Shown: positions 49,219-58,423, numbered from the stretch's first letter. The stretch: DNA of 64,000 nt from JBDWFY01 sp965275915 (GCA_965275915.1 CBDHYI010000008.1:496001-560000), one strand, 5' to 3'. Numbers and translations are program-made. The notes: a model not told the origin generated them from the sequence alone.

Positions 49219-50331
49219 TCAATACTCGACGACGGCCCGGATCGACTTGCCTTCATGCATCAAATCAAATCCCTTGTTGATGTCCTCCAGGGAAAGCTTG
49301 TGAGTGATCATCGGGTCGATTTCGATCTTTCCGTCCATGTACCAGTCCACGATTTTCGGTACGTCGGTCCGGCCGCGGGCGCCGCCGAAGGCGGTACCGC
49401 GCCAGCTGCGCCCGGTGACCAACTGAAACGGCCGTGTCGAAATCTCCGCGCCTGCCGGCGCAACACCGATAATGATGCTTTCACCCCATCCCTTATGGGC
49501 CGCCTCAAGCGCGGTGCGCATGACGCCGGTATTGCCGGTGGCGTCGAAGGTGTAGTCGGCTCCGCCTTTCGTCAGATCGACCAGATGGGCGACCATGTCT
49601 CCATCGACCTTGCTGGGATTGACAAAATCGGTCATGCCGAACTTCTCGGCCATTTCCTTTTTGCCTTCATTGAGATCGACGCCGACAATCTGGCTTGCGC
49701 CGACCAGTCGAAGACCCTGGATGACATTCAATCCGATCCCGCCAAGCCCAAAGACGACTGCGCGGCTGCCGGTTTCAACTTTGGCGGTGTTGATGACCGC
49801 CCCTATGCCCGTGGTGACGCCGCATCCGATGTAGCAGACTTTGTCAAACGGCGCGTCGCTCCGTATTTTTGCCAGGGCGATTTCCGGCAGGACCGTATGA
49901 TTGGCAAAGGTCGAGCACCCCATATAGTGAAAGATCGGATCGCCGTCCAAGGTTGTAAACCGGCTGGTTCCGTCGGGCATCAGGCCCTGGCCCTGTGTCG
50001 CCCGGATAGCCTGACACAGGTTCGTTTTGGGATTAAGACAATATTCGCACGCGCGGCATTCCGGCGTATAGAGCGGGATGACGTGATCGCCTTTTTTCAG
50101 GCTGGTGACATCCGGACCGACGTCAACCACGATCCCGGCCCCTTCGTGACCCAATATCGCAGGGAAAATTCCTTCCGGGTCCGCGCCTGAACGGGTGAAT
50201 TCATCTGTATGGCAAATGCCCGTGGCCTTGATTTCGACCAGCACTTCGCCGGAACGGGGACCTTCGAGATTTACCTCCGTCACCTCGAGCGGTTTTCCCG
50301 CTTCATATGCGATCGCTGCGCGTGTGCGCAT
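49219..50331 (-). CDS. flhA: S-(hydroxymethyl)glutathione dehydrogenase (class III ADH)
   Basis: 370 residues from ATG 50331 (AGGAGAAT upstream; a TTG two codons earlier is less likely). Catalytic zinc ligands are in ATGICHTDEFTRSG, ILGHEGAGIVVDVG and CGVTTGIGAV; the structural zinc has CRACEYCLNPKTNLC. The NAD fold is VFGLGGIGLNVIQG. It oxidises the spontaneous adduct of formaldehyde and glutathione, which fits the formaldehyde made by XoxF. Also called frmA or adhC. It is divergent from the next gene. Confidence 0.96.
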   Translation of the reverse strand: MRTRAAIAYEAGKPLEVTEVNLEGPRSGEVLVEIKATGICHTDEFTRSGADPEGIFPAILGHEGAGIVVDVGPDVTSLKKGDHVIPLYTPECRACEYCLNPKTNLCQAIRATQGQGLMPDGTSRFTTLDGDPIFHYMGCSTFANHTVLPEIALAKIRSDAPFDKVCYIGCGVTTGIGAVINTAKVETGSRAVVFGLGGIGLNVIQGLRLVGASQIVGVDLNEGKKEMAEKFGMTDFVNPSKVDGDMVAHLVDLTKGGADYTFDATGNTGVMRTALEAAHKGWGESIIIGVAPAGAEISTRPFQLVTGRSWRGTAFGGARGRTDVPKIVDWYMDGKIEIDPMITHKLSLEDINKGFDLMHEGKSIRAVVEY

Positions 50332-50493
50332 AAACAATTCTCCTGGTGTTCTACCGTCCGCAACCCGACTGAAACGGACACTATCTCACGACTATAAATG
50401 GCGGGCTGTGCTGTACAATCGCGACCTTGGTGTGTGTTTTGAGGCATGGACATATCGGATGGAACGGGTAGGTTTTGCGTAGGAGAAACCGCT

Positions 50494-51111
50494 ATGAGAT
50501 ACCCCTTTGTAATCGTTGCCCTCACAGCTCTTGTTCCAATGCAGCCGTCCGCCCTGGCCGCGACCTATTCGGACCCGAGCTGGCCGTGTATTCAGAGGAA
50601 GGTTGAAGATCTTTCCCTGGGCATCATGTGGCCTCATCCCATCGGAGACGAGAAGATTGCGGCCAGCCTTCAACCGGCCGCCGGAGATCTTGCTGCCAAA
50701 CTGGCCTTGCGGCGGATCAGCCTTGAAGAGGCAAAGCCTCTTGTTGCGGAGTTTGCGAAGACCCACCCGGCAACGGATCGGGATGTGTTTGGTCAGATCT
50801 TCAAGATGGTCTTCGATCGATTGTCGGCCGACCGGCGGAAAATCATTGCCGGGATTGAGAAATACTCTTTCAAACAGATCGCGCTGTCCAAAGACATCGA
50901 CAAAACACGCGGCGATGTGGCATCGCTGATGAAAGCAGGCGAACCTGATTACGACAAAATCGATCAGCTCGAAGAGAAGCTCGACTGGGATGAACGGGTC
51001 TACCGCGATCGGGCGCAGTCGCTGACTTATGTCTGCGAAACCCCGATACTGCTTGAAAAGCGTCTGTATGCCATTGCCCAATTGCTGCTCGGCTACTCGG
51101 CGAAGGAGTAA
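50494..51111 (+). CDS. Uncharacterised exported protein of the xoxF locus
   Basis: 205 residues from ATG 50494 (AGGAGA upstream; a start 16 codons earlier is poor). Signal peptide PFVIVALTALVPMQPSALA. The mature part is mostly helical: SWPCIQRKVEDLSLGIMWPH, KLALRRISLEEAKPLVAEFA, DVFGQIFKMVFDRLSADRRK, DQLEEKLDWDERVYRDRAQS, with two cysteines (PCIQ and YVCETP) that could form a disulfide. No known domain was recognised. It converges on the zinc metallohydrolase 6 bases away. By position it is a candidate partner of the quinoprotein relay. Confidence 0.7.
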   Translation: MRYPFVIVALTALVPMQPSALAATYSDPSWPCIQRKVEDLSLGIMWPHPIGDEKIAASLQPAAGDLAAKLALRRISLEEAKPLVAEFAKTHPATDRDVFGQIFKMVFDRLSADRRKIIAGIEKYSFKQIALSKDIDKTRGDVASLMKAGEPDYDKIDQLEEKLDWDERVYRDRAQSLTYVCETPILLEKRLYAIAQLLLGYSAKE

Positions 51112-51117
51112 TCCCGG

Positions 51118-52164
51118 CTACTCCCACTCAAGCTCGGTATAGGCGACGGTTGCGTTTCGCGGGTTGAACAAGCCAAACAGCAGCCAGTTGGCCGCTTCGC
51201 CCTGTGCGATTACTTCCACTGCCTCGCCAAGACTGATGCCCTTGTCCAGAGCCGCACGCGTATCCTTCTCCAGCACACCCAGGTAGCGAAGCATGGGTTG
51301 TGAAGCCGAAGGCCAGGGCAGTACGGGGCCGCCGTGGCCGGGGACAATGTGCTCAATATCGAGCTCCGCCATGTCCCGGAGAACCTGCTGCCACCCTAAG
51401 AGAGATCCGTCGAGAGTCGGCGTATGTTCGTGGAAGACCAGGTCGCCTGTGAACAGTAGACCGCTTTTTTGATCAAGGGCGGTGATATCGTTGTTTGTGT
51501 GTGAAAGCGGCCAGACCTGAAGTTGAACGGGCCGGTTGCCAAGGTCGATGGTCAGTCGTTTATCTACCGTAATGTCCGGCATGACAATGCGTGTTCCGAT
51601 GAAATCGGCTGGCCCGATCAGACGGCCGAAGCTCTCAAGATAGCTGTCGGCCCGGTCGGCAAGGGCGGTTTCAAGATTGCTGCCAGCAACAATTTTTGCG
51701 CCCGCGTCCGTGAACACCGAAGCGCCCAGAACATGGTCGGGGTGCATGTGGGTGAAAATCACATAGGCGATCGGCAAGTCGCTTTGTTCCCGAACCGCGC
51801 GGTAGATCCTTTCTCCGATTGCCCGGGAGCCTCCGGCGTCGATTATGGCGATCGAATGGTCTCCGACGACAAAACCCATATTGGCGACGTCGCCCAGATT
51901 GTCGGCATTGGCGTCACTGATTTTTCCCTTATGGACGAACACGCCGGGCGCGGCCTCTTCAAATGCAGCGGTTTTGCCCGCTGCAATGCATCTGGCGACG
52001 CCGGTCCTGATCTCTTCAGCAGGAAACCGGATGGGATTTTCCGGCAGGGAAGACAGTTTTTGTTCGCACGCGGCCAGCGTCTTTGCCTCATAACCCGGCA
52101 CGAGCACATCACGGCAATCCGCCGGTTGAGCCAAGAGACACATGCTGAGGACAATTTCGAACAT
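51118..52164 (-). CDS. Quinoprotein relay system zinc metallohydrolase 2
   Basis: 348 residues from ATG 52164 (MFEIVLSMCLLAQP), with a weak export leader and a cysteine-bearing N-terminal part (PADCRDVLVPGYEAKTLAAC). A metallo-beta-lactamase domain follows: IAIIDAGGSRAIGER, FTHMHPDHVLGASVF (the H-x-H-x-D-H site), WPLSHTNNDITALDQ, LLFTGDLVFHEHTP and IVPGHGGPV. It fits TIGR04559. It is divergent from the SoxYZ-like carrier, its usual partner. In the proposed relay, the carrier would hold an oxidised group on its Cys and the hydrolase would release it. Confidence 0.88.
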   Translation of the reverse strand: MFEIVLSMCLLAQPADCRDVLVPGYEAKTLAACEQKLSSLPENPIRFPAEEIRTGVARCIAAGKTAAFEEAAPGVFVHKGKISDANADNLGDVANMGFVVGDHSIAIIDAGGSRAIGERIYRAVREQSDLPIAYVIFTHMHPDHVLGASVFTDAGAKIVAGSNLETALADRADSYLESFGRLIGPADFIGTRIVMPDITVDKRLTIDLGNRPVQLQVWPLSHTNNDITALDQKSGLLFTGDLVFHEHTPTLDGSLLGWQQVLRDMAELDIEHIVPGHGGPVLPWPSASQPMLRYLGVLEKDTRAALDKGISLGEAVEVIAQGEAANWLLFGLFNPRNATVAYTELEWE

Positions 52165-52289
52165 TGCAGCTCCACCGATAGCGCTAGGGTATGGACCATC
52201 GTGCCGGTCTGGCAATACATCCAGAAGGCGCGATTTTGGTCGGCCTGGTATTGTGGTATGAATGGTCCGCGAGCCGAAAGGATTTACCG

Positions 52290-53102
52290 ATGAAATATTT
52301 CGTGGCAGCCCTGATCACCGTTCTTGCGGCACAGGCGGGAAACGCAGCTGAGACGACGGTTTCCAATCCGTTGAACGATCAGGGCAGCTGGCTCGAATTG
52401 CGCGGCGATTTCGTGGAGCCCGCCACCCTCAAAGACGGCGCTTCGCTGTTCGAGGTCGACGCACCCTATCGGGCCCACGACGCGGCAACGGTTCCGATCT
52501 CGATATCTCAGCTTGATCCCGATGCGGAGCCGATCAAAAGCGCAATGCTGGTGATCGATGAAAATCCCGCTCCACTCGCTGCTGAAATGACCTTCGGGCC
52601 GGCAATGGCGCCCCTGAATTTTGAATTGCGGGTTCGGGTCAATCAATACTCGAACGTGCGGGTTATTGCCGAAACGGACAAGGGCAGTTTCATGCAGGGC
52701 CGGTTCGTCAAGGCTTCGGGCGGCTGTTCCGCCCCGGCCAGCAAGGATCCGCAAACGGCCATGTCCACGATGGGGCAGATGCGGTTGAAACACTTTGACG
52801 ATGCGGCGCAGTCCACCGGCCAGCGCCGTGAAGCGCAGGTCATGATACGGCACCCGAATTACTCAGGGCTGCAACGGGACCAGATTACGCATTTGTTTAT
52901 CGGCGCGCATTTTATCGACAGGCTGGAAGTGTTTCAGGGCGATGATCTGCTGTTTACCGTTGAGGGGGGCATCTCAATCAGTGAGAATCCGGTTTTCCGT
53001 TTCGGCTATACGGACAACGGAGCGACGGCTCTTCGGGTGCGTGCTGAAGATACGGAGGGCAATGTCTGGGAGCAGATGCTGGAAAAGGACGCCCATAGCT
53101 GA
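52290..53102 (+). CDS. Quinoprotein-dehydrogenase-associated SoxYZ-like carrier
   Basis: 270 residues with a signal peptide (FVAALITVLAAQAGNAA). A SoxY-like domain comes first (VPISISQLDPDAEPIKSAML, MTFGPAMAPLNFELRVRVNQ), with a carrier loop KASGGCSAPASKD whose Cys sits before residue 155. A SoxZ-like domain follows (QVMIRHPNYSGLQRDQITHL, FIDRLEVFQGDDLLFTVEGG). In SoxY the carrier Cys is in GGCG at the very C-terminus, so here it is internal, before the SoxZ half. It matches TIGR04557. Confidence 0.9.
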   Translation: MKYFVAALITVLAAQAGNAAETTVSNPLNDQGSWLELRGDFVEPATLKDGASLFEVDAPYRAHDAATVPISISQLDPDAEPIKSAMLVIDENPAPLAAEMTFGPAMAPLNFELRVRVNQYSNVRVIAETDKGSFMQGRFVKASGGCSAPASKDPQTAMSTMGQMRLKHFDDAAQSTGQRREAQVMIRHPNYSGLQRDQITHLFIGAHFIDRLEVFQGDDLLFTVEGGISISENPVFRFGYTDNGATALRVRAEDTEGNVWEQMLEKDAHS

Positions 53103-53156
53103 GTTTGCGGCGGGTGTTCGCCGCCATCACATGGTCCAACATAAACAGGATACCCT

Positions 53157-53507
53157 CTAGAAGCATAAAATGTCCGCTTCCGCCTGAGCCCGCCGGAGAT
53201 CTGCGACCAGCCGTTTGGCCGACGCTTCCGTTCGAAAAATCGACATGCGCTCGCCGCCGGTCAGCTGCAGGGACAGCACTGTCTCCGCCTGAACATATTT
53301 TTCAAACGGGATGATCGATGCGATCACATCGATCGAACAGGAGCATCGGCGCAGTATGTCGCGGCCCTTGCCGTTCGATGCCATGCAGCCGAAAACGTAA
53401 TCGGCCCGGGCCTCGGTCGGATAGTCGTTCAAGGTCTGTTCAACAGTTTGCGCGCTTACCTGACTTGCTGTCAGGGCAAGACAGGTTCCCAGGATCAAGG
53501 CTCTCAT
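53157..53507 (-). CDS. Small exported cysteine-rich protein
   Basis: 116 residues with a signal peptide (LILGTCLALTASQVSA). The mature chain has cysteines in VFGCMASNGKG, RRCSCSIDVIAS and the final ADILCF, so two disulfides are possible. Helix-forming segments surround them (AKRLVADLRRAQAEA). No domain is known. It overlaps the upstream gene's stop by 4 bases, so the two are made together. Homologues occur near xoxF in alphaproteobacteria, to the extent I recognise the pattern; the role is open. Confidence 0.7.
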   Translation of the reverse strand: MRALILGTCLALTASQVSAQTVEQTLNDYPTEARADYVFGCMASNGKGRDILRRCSCSIDVIASIIPFEKYVQAETVLSLQLTGGERMSIFRTEASAKRLVADLRRAQAEADILCF

Positions 53508-54157
53508 TGGCTTTGTCCTTCTGATGTAAACGTCAGAGCATTGCTGTAGACCGGTTCCGTACCGCCGACGGCCTTTGTGTCGGCGACGAGGGAATGATAC
53601 CAGCCCGGAACGTTCTGGGACATTGTGATGGTCAGTGCGAGATCTTCGAACCCGCGCATTTTGCTCCGATTTTTATCGTTGAGAAACGGACGGAGTGTGA
53701 TCGTTCTCACAGGGACCTCTGTATCGCCCAAGCGCGCGGTATCATCGATGATGGGGGCTTTCTGAAGCAGCGCCGCCTTGATGCGGTTTCTGATGTAAAA
53801 CGGGCTTCCTCCGGCTCTGTGGGCGACATCGCGAATAACGGTTTCGACGAAATACATGATGATGGGATTGCCGACGGTTGCCGGAAAGGCGCCGACATTT
53901 TTGTATTTTTCGCCTTTGACAAACCTCAGCCGGGCCATCTCGTCCGCTTCGAATGTCAACCTGATTTCACCGGACTGCTGGCCGGAGAGACCGGGCTCGC
54001 CGCGATACTGAACGGAGCGATCATATGTCAGCGTGCTTTGCCGCGATATATCCGACAACGTCCCGGTTTTGAAAATCAGATCGTAGGTCTCTTCGGACCG
54101 GACAGCCGTCGAAGTCGCAATCGCAAGCACAGCCAGACACGCAATTATTCGGTGCAT
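53504..54157 (-). CDS. Uncharacterised exported protein paired with the cysteine-rich protein
   Basis: 217 residues with a signal peptide (IIACLAVLAIATSTAVRS). The mature part is beta-rich: ETYDLIFKTGTLSDIS, GEIRLTFEADEMARLRFVKG, PVRTITLRPFLNDKN, LALTITMSQNVPGWYHSLVA. No cysteine occurs in the mature chain. It is the first gene of a two-gene unit on the minus strand after the kinase. No family was recognised. Given the neighbours it may take part in periplasmic handling of XoxF or its relay. The 110 bases before the kinase gene hold nothing obvious. Confidence 0.65.
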   Translation of the reverse strand: MHRIIACLAVLAIATSTAVRSEETYDLIFKTGTLSDISRQSTLTYDRSVQYRGEPGLSGQQSGEIRLTFEADEMARLRFVKGEKYKNVGAFPATVGNPIIMYFVETVIRDVAHRAGGSPFYIRNRIKAALLQKAPIIDDTARLGDTEVPVRTITLRPFLNDKNRSKMRGFEDLALTITMSQNVPGWYHSLVADTKAVGGTEPVYSNALTFTSEGQSQ

Positions 54158-54267
54158 GCACTTCTCCCTTTACCTGACATTACGGGGTGTCTGTCGGATT
54201 TGTCACCGGCTACTTTTGTCGGCGTGGTGGCTCGTTCGAAACGATCGGCAATTGCTGTCCTGCGACG

Positions 54268-56511
54268 TTATTCGGCGGCAAAATGTCTGGTCTTCCAGTC
54301 AATCAGCGGTCGAAGCCGTGATATCTGAACGGGTTTTGTCAGGACCGTGAAGCCATACTGCTGACTGGCCCTGGTCAGGTAGTCTTCCCGGTTGGCCGTG
54401 ATCATGATCGCCGGGATGTCGGACTGTGTTTCCTCGCGCAGGGCCATGATCGATTTGATGCCGTTGTCACCGTCTTCAAGCTGATAGTCCGCAAGAATAA
54501 TATCCGGAGCCATACCGATCTCCCGAACGAGTTGAACCGCCTCCTCGGTGCCGGTTGCCGCAAGAACGCTGCCGCCCCAGCTTTCGATCTTTTGTGTCGT
54601 CGCAAACAGAACACTGGGATCGTTTTCAACAATAACGACAATCAGGTCCATGTCTGCATCGGGCTCGACGCTCTTCTTAACCTTGGAGGCCGCGGGAACC
54701 AGGGTGGGTTCAGCCGTCTCGATTGTTATGGAGAAAACCGAACCCACCTGCGGTTTGGATCTGACATCCACCTTATGCCCCAGATGCCGGCAGGCCCTGT
54801 CGACGATGGAAAGGCCCAACCCCATGCCGAAGCCTGACTTGTCCGATTTGACCCGAGTGAATTCCGTGAAGATCCGCTGTTGATCTTTCTTGGAAATGCC
54901 GACCCCGGTGTCCCAGACTTCGAACACGACATGCTTTTTCTTGCGCCGGCAGCCGACCAGGACTTTTCCCTCATGCGTGTACTGAATGGCATTCACGACA
55001 AGATTCTGAATGCATCTGAGCAGATATCGATGATCGCTCTTCACCCATATACTTGAGGGTACGACATCAAGACGGATGTGTTTTTCCGCCGCAAGCTGAG
55101 AGTAATCCTCTTTGATCGATTGCAGGATGTCATCGATGCAGAACGCGGTTACGGATATTTCGGTTCCGGTTGCTTCAAGACGTGAGATGTCCAGGACGGC
55201 GTGTAAAAGCGATTCAATGGATGTGAAAGAGCGATCCAGCCTGTCGACAGTCTCCTCCATTGTGCTGTTGCGGGACATTTCGACGAGGGTCGAGATAAAC
55301 AGTTTTGCGGCGTTGATCGGCTGCAAGAGGTCGTGGCTGGCAGCGGCGAAAAAACGGGTTTTTGAGGAAACCGCGGCTTCGGCTTCCTCCTTTGCGAGGC
55401 GCAGTTGTTCCTCGACCTGCTCCTGCTCGTTATGCTGACGGACCAGACGGGCATTTGCCTGCATCAATTCCGCGGTGCGTTCCTGAACCCGGTTTTCGAG
55501 CGACTCCGTTGTTTGCGATTCAACGGTGACGTCCATGATGTTCACGATGAAGCCGCCGTCGGGAAGCGTGTGGGCGTGGATGTCCAGCATTGCGCCCCTG
55601 GCATGGCGGACGCGTTCCTTAAAGGTCTTGTTGGTTCTTAACTGCGCGACCCAGGTGTTAATTTTATCTGTTGATGCGGTGCTGGTTAACAGTTTGTGAT
55701 CTTTGACATATTCCAGAATCTGACCGAATGCGATGTCCTTCCGGCGAAGGGAATAGGGCAAACCCAGCAGATCGCCGAAGCGTGCATTCTGAATCAGCAA
55801 TGTCCCTTCCTGGGAAAATGTGCAAACGCCCTGGCTCATGTGATCGAACGCCGCCTGAAGGAAATGCGCCTGCTCATCGATCAGTCGGTCATGCTCAACC
55901 CGGTTCTGACGCACGATGTTCGTGATTTCGGTTTGCAGCACAACGATGCTGTCCGAGCTGGTGCGTTTGTGCGTCAGCTGAAACCATCTGTCGTTTTTCA
56001 GGCCCAGGACAAACGGAGCGGCATTATCCCGCGAAATATCGAAGTACGGTTTGTGGATTACATGCCCTTTTGCTTCGCTTCCCCTGCTGACATACGGGCT
56101 CTGCTCCACGGCCTCAAAATAGGTATCAAACGTCAATCCCGGAACAATCGCCTCTTCCAGATTCGGGATCAGCCGTTTGAACTGATCGTTGCAGATCTGA
56201 AGCCGTTCGTCGGTGAAGAGCGCGAAGCCGCCCTCCATGGCTTCAAGTGCGTCTGCCAGATTGCGCTGCGTCTGATCGCGGGCGTATTCGGCAATCTGAA
56301 GGGCGTTGCTTGCACGGCCCAGCGTATCAAGCGCCCTTTCAAGATCCTTGGTTTTCTCCCAAACTTCCCCCTGAAGTGCGATTGCGGACTGAAACAGGGA
56401 ATAGGCTGAATTTCCGATATCATGTTCGCGGTCCGCACGCTGAACCAGGGCCTCGATTATCTTGGCCTGTTTTTCGACCTGTTTCTCAAGCGGTTCGGCG
56501 GGATCGATCAA
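54268..56511 (-). CDS. Hybrid sensor histidine kinase, NahK/ErcS' type
   Basis: 747 residues, soluble. Residues 10-85 form a coiled coil, then two PAS-like domains (about 85-200 and 210-330), a second coiled coil, a HisKA domain with ASHDLLQPIN (His393), an HATPase domain with N507, DTGVGIS at 534 and GFGMGLGLS at 560, and a receiver with IVENDPS and the phosphoacceptor Asp675. This is the order of Pseudomonas NahK (PA1976, ErcS'). NahK is inhibited by NO-bound NosP. The ATG overlaps the FIST stop (ATGA), so the two are co-translated. Confidence 0.9.
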   Translation of the reverse strand: MIDPAEPLEKQVEKQAKIIEALVQRADREHDIGNSAYSLFQSAIALQGEVWEKTKDLERALDTLGRASNALQIAEYARDQTQRNLADALEAMEGGFALFTDERLQICNDQFKRLIPNLEEAIVPGLTFDTYFEAVEQSPYVSRGSEAKGHVIHKPYFDISRDNAAPFVLGLKNDRWFQLTHKRTSSDSIVVLQTEITNIVRQNRVEHDRLIDEQAHFLQAAFDHMSQGVCTFSQEGTLLIQNARFGDLLGLPYSLRRKDIAFGQILEYVKDHKLLTSTASTDKINTWVAQLRTNKTFKERVRHARGAMLDIHAHTLPDGGFIVNIMDVTVESQTTESLENRVQERTAELMQANARLVRQHNEQEQVEEQLRLAKEEAEAAVSSKTRFFAAASHDLLQPINAAKLFISTLVEMSRNSTMEETVDRLDRSFTSIESLLHAVLDISRLEATGTEISVTAFCIDDILQSIKEDYSQLAAEKHIRLDVVPSSIWVKSDHRYLLRCIQNLVVNAIQYTHEGKVLVGCRRKKKHVVFEVWDTGVGISKKDQQRIFTEFTRVKSDKSGFGMGLGLSIVDRACRHLGHKVDVRSKPQVGSVFSITIETAEPTLVPAASKVKKSVEPDADMDLIVVIVENDPSVLFATTQKIESWGGSVLAATGTEEAVQLVREIGMAPDIILADYQLEDGDNGIKSIMALREETQSDIPAIMITANREDYLTRASQQYGFTVLTKPVQISRLRPLIDWKTRHFAAE

Positions 56512-57698
56512 AACAACGCTCCGCGTTCCTGTTGGGGACCGTATCGCGAAAAGGCGACGCCGACGAACGTCTGATTAACGTGCACGCCGCGATGCTGTTC
56601 GCCGTATGTGTTAAAGCCGAGAACGCGGTGCTTTCTAAGGATGCGCGAGGCGGCCAGAACCAGATTATTCTGTTCAATTTCCAGCTTCCGCAAATAGCAG
56701 TCAAATCCCAGAATAATGTCCGGTGGCGGTTCATGCACGCCGTCCGGTCCGGCCTGTGAAAGCCCGCTGTCCAGTGTGTCAAGAATTTCCGTTCCCCGCC
56801 CCAGCGTCAACAGCAGGCCGTCGTCGATTGCCGACAGGAAAGAAAGGCCGCGATTGTCGACCACCTGTTGGATTGCACGCACATGCCAGGCGTTGTGATT
56901 GCGCACAAGAACCGGATTTTCGGCAAAAATCTTCGGCGACAGATCCTCCACGCGGCAGCCCACCAACCGGGCATATTCACGGGCTGCGGGCGATCCGTTT
57001 ATTTCCAGAACCAACCGTTCCTCCGGAACCGCCTCCGTAATCACCATGCGCTTGTCGGTCGGCAGAAAGTGGTCAAATCCCAATCCGGTAACGGCAAGAT
57101 CAGTATCAACAAGAATAAGCAATGCCGCATTGGCGTGAAACTCGCCGCCATGCAGAACGAAGGTTTCATCGAAGGCAAGGCCATGCCCGGCGGAACCGCC
57201 GAAAACCGGAATATCTTCAAGACCCGCTTCAAGAGCGGCTACCAGAATGTCTTCCTGTTTGGAAAGACCGTCGGCAAATGTCAGCGCAATGCGGTTCCAA
57301 TTGGCGGTTTTTCGAAAGCGCGATGCCAGTTTTCGGGCCTGCGTGGCTGTGTTCTCAATTGCAAGCGGCTTGAGCGGCTTGATCAGGGTGGATGAACACC
57401 GGAAGTGGCGGCGTGGAAATGCAATCAGCAGCAGCGCATTGCTCTCATAACCCTTTGATGTGATCTGCCCGGCCGTGGTGCATCCGAAAACAGGCGTCGA
57501 GGGAAGGTGCTCCAGCAATGCGCGGCCGATACCGTCGGTCTCAAGTTGATCGGGAAGGAATACAAGGACGAAGCAGATTTCTGAAAAGTTGATCTGCCGA
57601 ATCGCCTCGCTCACAGCCGTGGCGGGATCCGAAGAATAGGAGACGCCAACACCGATTATCTCAGGGGCGTCCACATCATGTAACAGTGCCTCTGTCAT
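56508..57698 (-). CDS. FIST-domain sensory protein (NosP-like)
   Basis: 396 residues with FIST-N (FGCTTAGQITSKGYESNALL, LTFADGLSKQEDILVAALEA, GGSAGHGLAFDETFVLHGG, AALLILVDTDLAVTGLGFDH) and FIST-C (VLEINGSPAAREYARLVG, VVDNRGLSFLSAIDDGLLLT, GFDCYLRKLEIEQN). In P. aeruginosa, Shewanella, Vibrio and Legionella the related NosP is a heme protein that senses nitric oxide and controls its neighbouring kinase. Here the kinase is the next gene. Whether this protein binds heme cannot be read from the sequence. Confidence 0.9.
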   Translation of the reverse strand: MTEALLHDVDAPEIIGVGVSYSSDPATAVSEAIRQINFSEICFVLVFLPDQLETDGIGRALLEHLPSTPVFGCTTAGQITSKGYESNALLLIAFPRRHFRCSSTLIKPLKPLAIENTATQARKLASRFRKTANWNRIALTFADGLSKQEDILVAALEAGLEDIPVFGGSAGHGLAFDETFVLHGGEFHANAALLILVDTDLAVTGLGFDHFLPTDKRMVITEAVPEERLVLEINGSPAAREYARLVGCRVEDLSPKIFAENPVLVRNHNAWHVRAIQQVVDNRGLSFLSAIDDGLLLTLGRGTEILDTLDSGLSQAGPDGVHEPPPDIILGFDCYLRKLEIEQNNLVLAASRILRKHRVLGFNTYGEQHRGVHVNQTFVGVAFSRYGPQQERGALF

Positions 57699-57700
57699 TG

Positions 57701-58423
57701 CTAGCTCAGCAGCGCCCTGGCGTCGCTGTCTGTCAATTCGGACGAGTTGCCAAGGCTGGCGCTTTTTACAAGCACGGCGGCCTGTGTCCTGTTATTCACT
57801 CCCAGGCGGCGCAGCAGAGCGGTTATATGTGCCTTGACCGTGGCTTCCGCCAGCGACATTTCATACGCGATCAGTTTGTTCGGCTTGCCGGCGCAGATCA
57901 GCTTCATGATCCGGCTCTGCTGCGGTGTCAGGTCGGCGATTTTCTGTGCGATTTGCTGTGCCGACAGCTCCTGGCTCGACGGGTGTGCGGAGGGTGTGTA
58001 GCCGGGCGGAAGGAACTTTTTCCCTTCCTGAACCTCCATCAGCGCCATTTGCAGCACCTTATGCGAGGCATCCTTGGGGACAAAACCGGCCGCACCTGCG
58101 TTCAGCAGGGCCGAGATTGTCTCATCAGACGATTCCGCGGAGATGACGAGCACCGGCACATCGGGCATTTTGTCTTTGATTTTCAGGAACCCGCTCAGGC
58201 CCGTCACGTCCGGCAGATTAAGATCGAGCATGACCAGATCCGGCATGAACCGGGATCCGACCATCTTCAGGCCGGCGGTGAGGGAAGTCGCTTTTTTGAC
58301 GGTTTTGGCCTCGAAACTGCGTTCGAGCGTGGAGGCCAGGGCGTCGCAGTAAAGCGGGTGATCGTCGATAACCAGGATCGACTTTATTTCCATCAGTTCC
58401 TGTGTGGCTGCTTCCGGCCGCAT
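57701..58423 (-). CDS. LuxR-type response regulator linked to the NahK-like kinase
   Basis: 240 residues from ATG 58423 (GGGAGGAG upstream). The receiver has SILVIDDHPLYCDAL (Asp20, Asp21), PDLVMLDLNLPD (phosphoacceptor Asp67) and the Lys of GFVPKDAS (117). A LuxR-type HTH lies at about 164-229 (LTPQQSRIMKLICAGKPNKL, IAYEMSLAEATVKAHITALL). It belongs to the NarL/AgmR group that controls PQQ-dependent alcohol oxidation in pseudomonads (ExaE/EraR, AgmR). It is the first gene of the RR-FIST-kinase unit. The mobile element at 58451 lies just upstream. Confidence 0.9.
   Translation of the reverse strand: MRPEAATQELMEIKSILVIDDHPLYCDALASTLERSFEAKTVKKATSLTAGLKMVGSRFMPDLVMLDLNLPDVTGLSGFLKIKDKMPDVPVLVISAESSDETISALLNAGAAGFVPKDASHKVLQMALMEVQEGKKFLPPGYTPSAHPSSQELSAQQIAQKIADLTPQQSRIMKLICAGKPNKLIAYEMSLAEATVKAHITALLRRLGVNNRTQAAVLVKSASLGNSSELTDSDARALLS

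Noticed and set aside
52184..52194. CTAGGGTATGGAC as another element end between the hydrolase and carrier genes
   Set aside because: The match to AGGGTATGGACTCATAAA stops after 11 bases and no partner end or interior block was found nearby.
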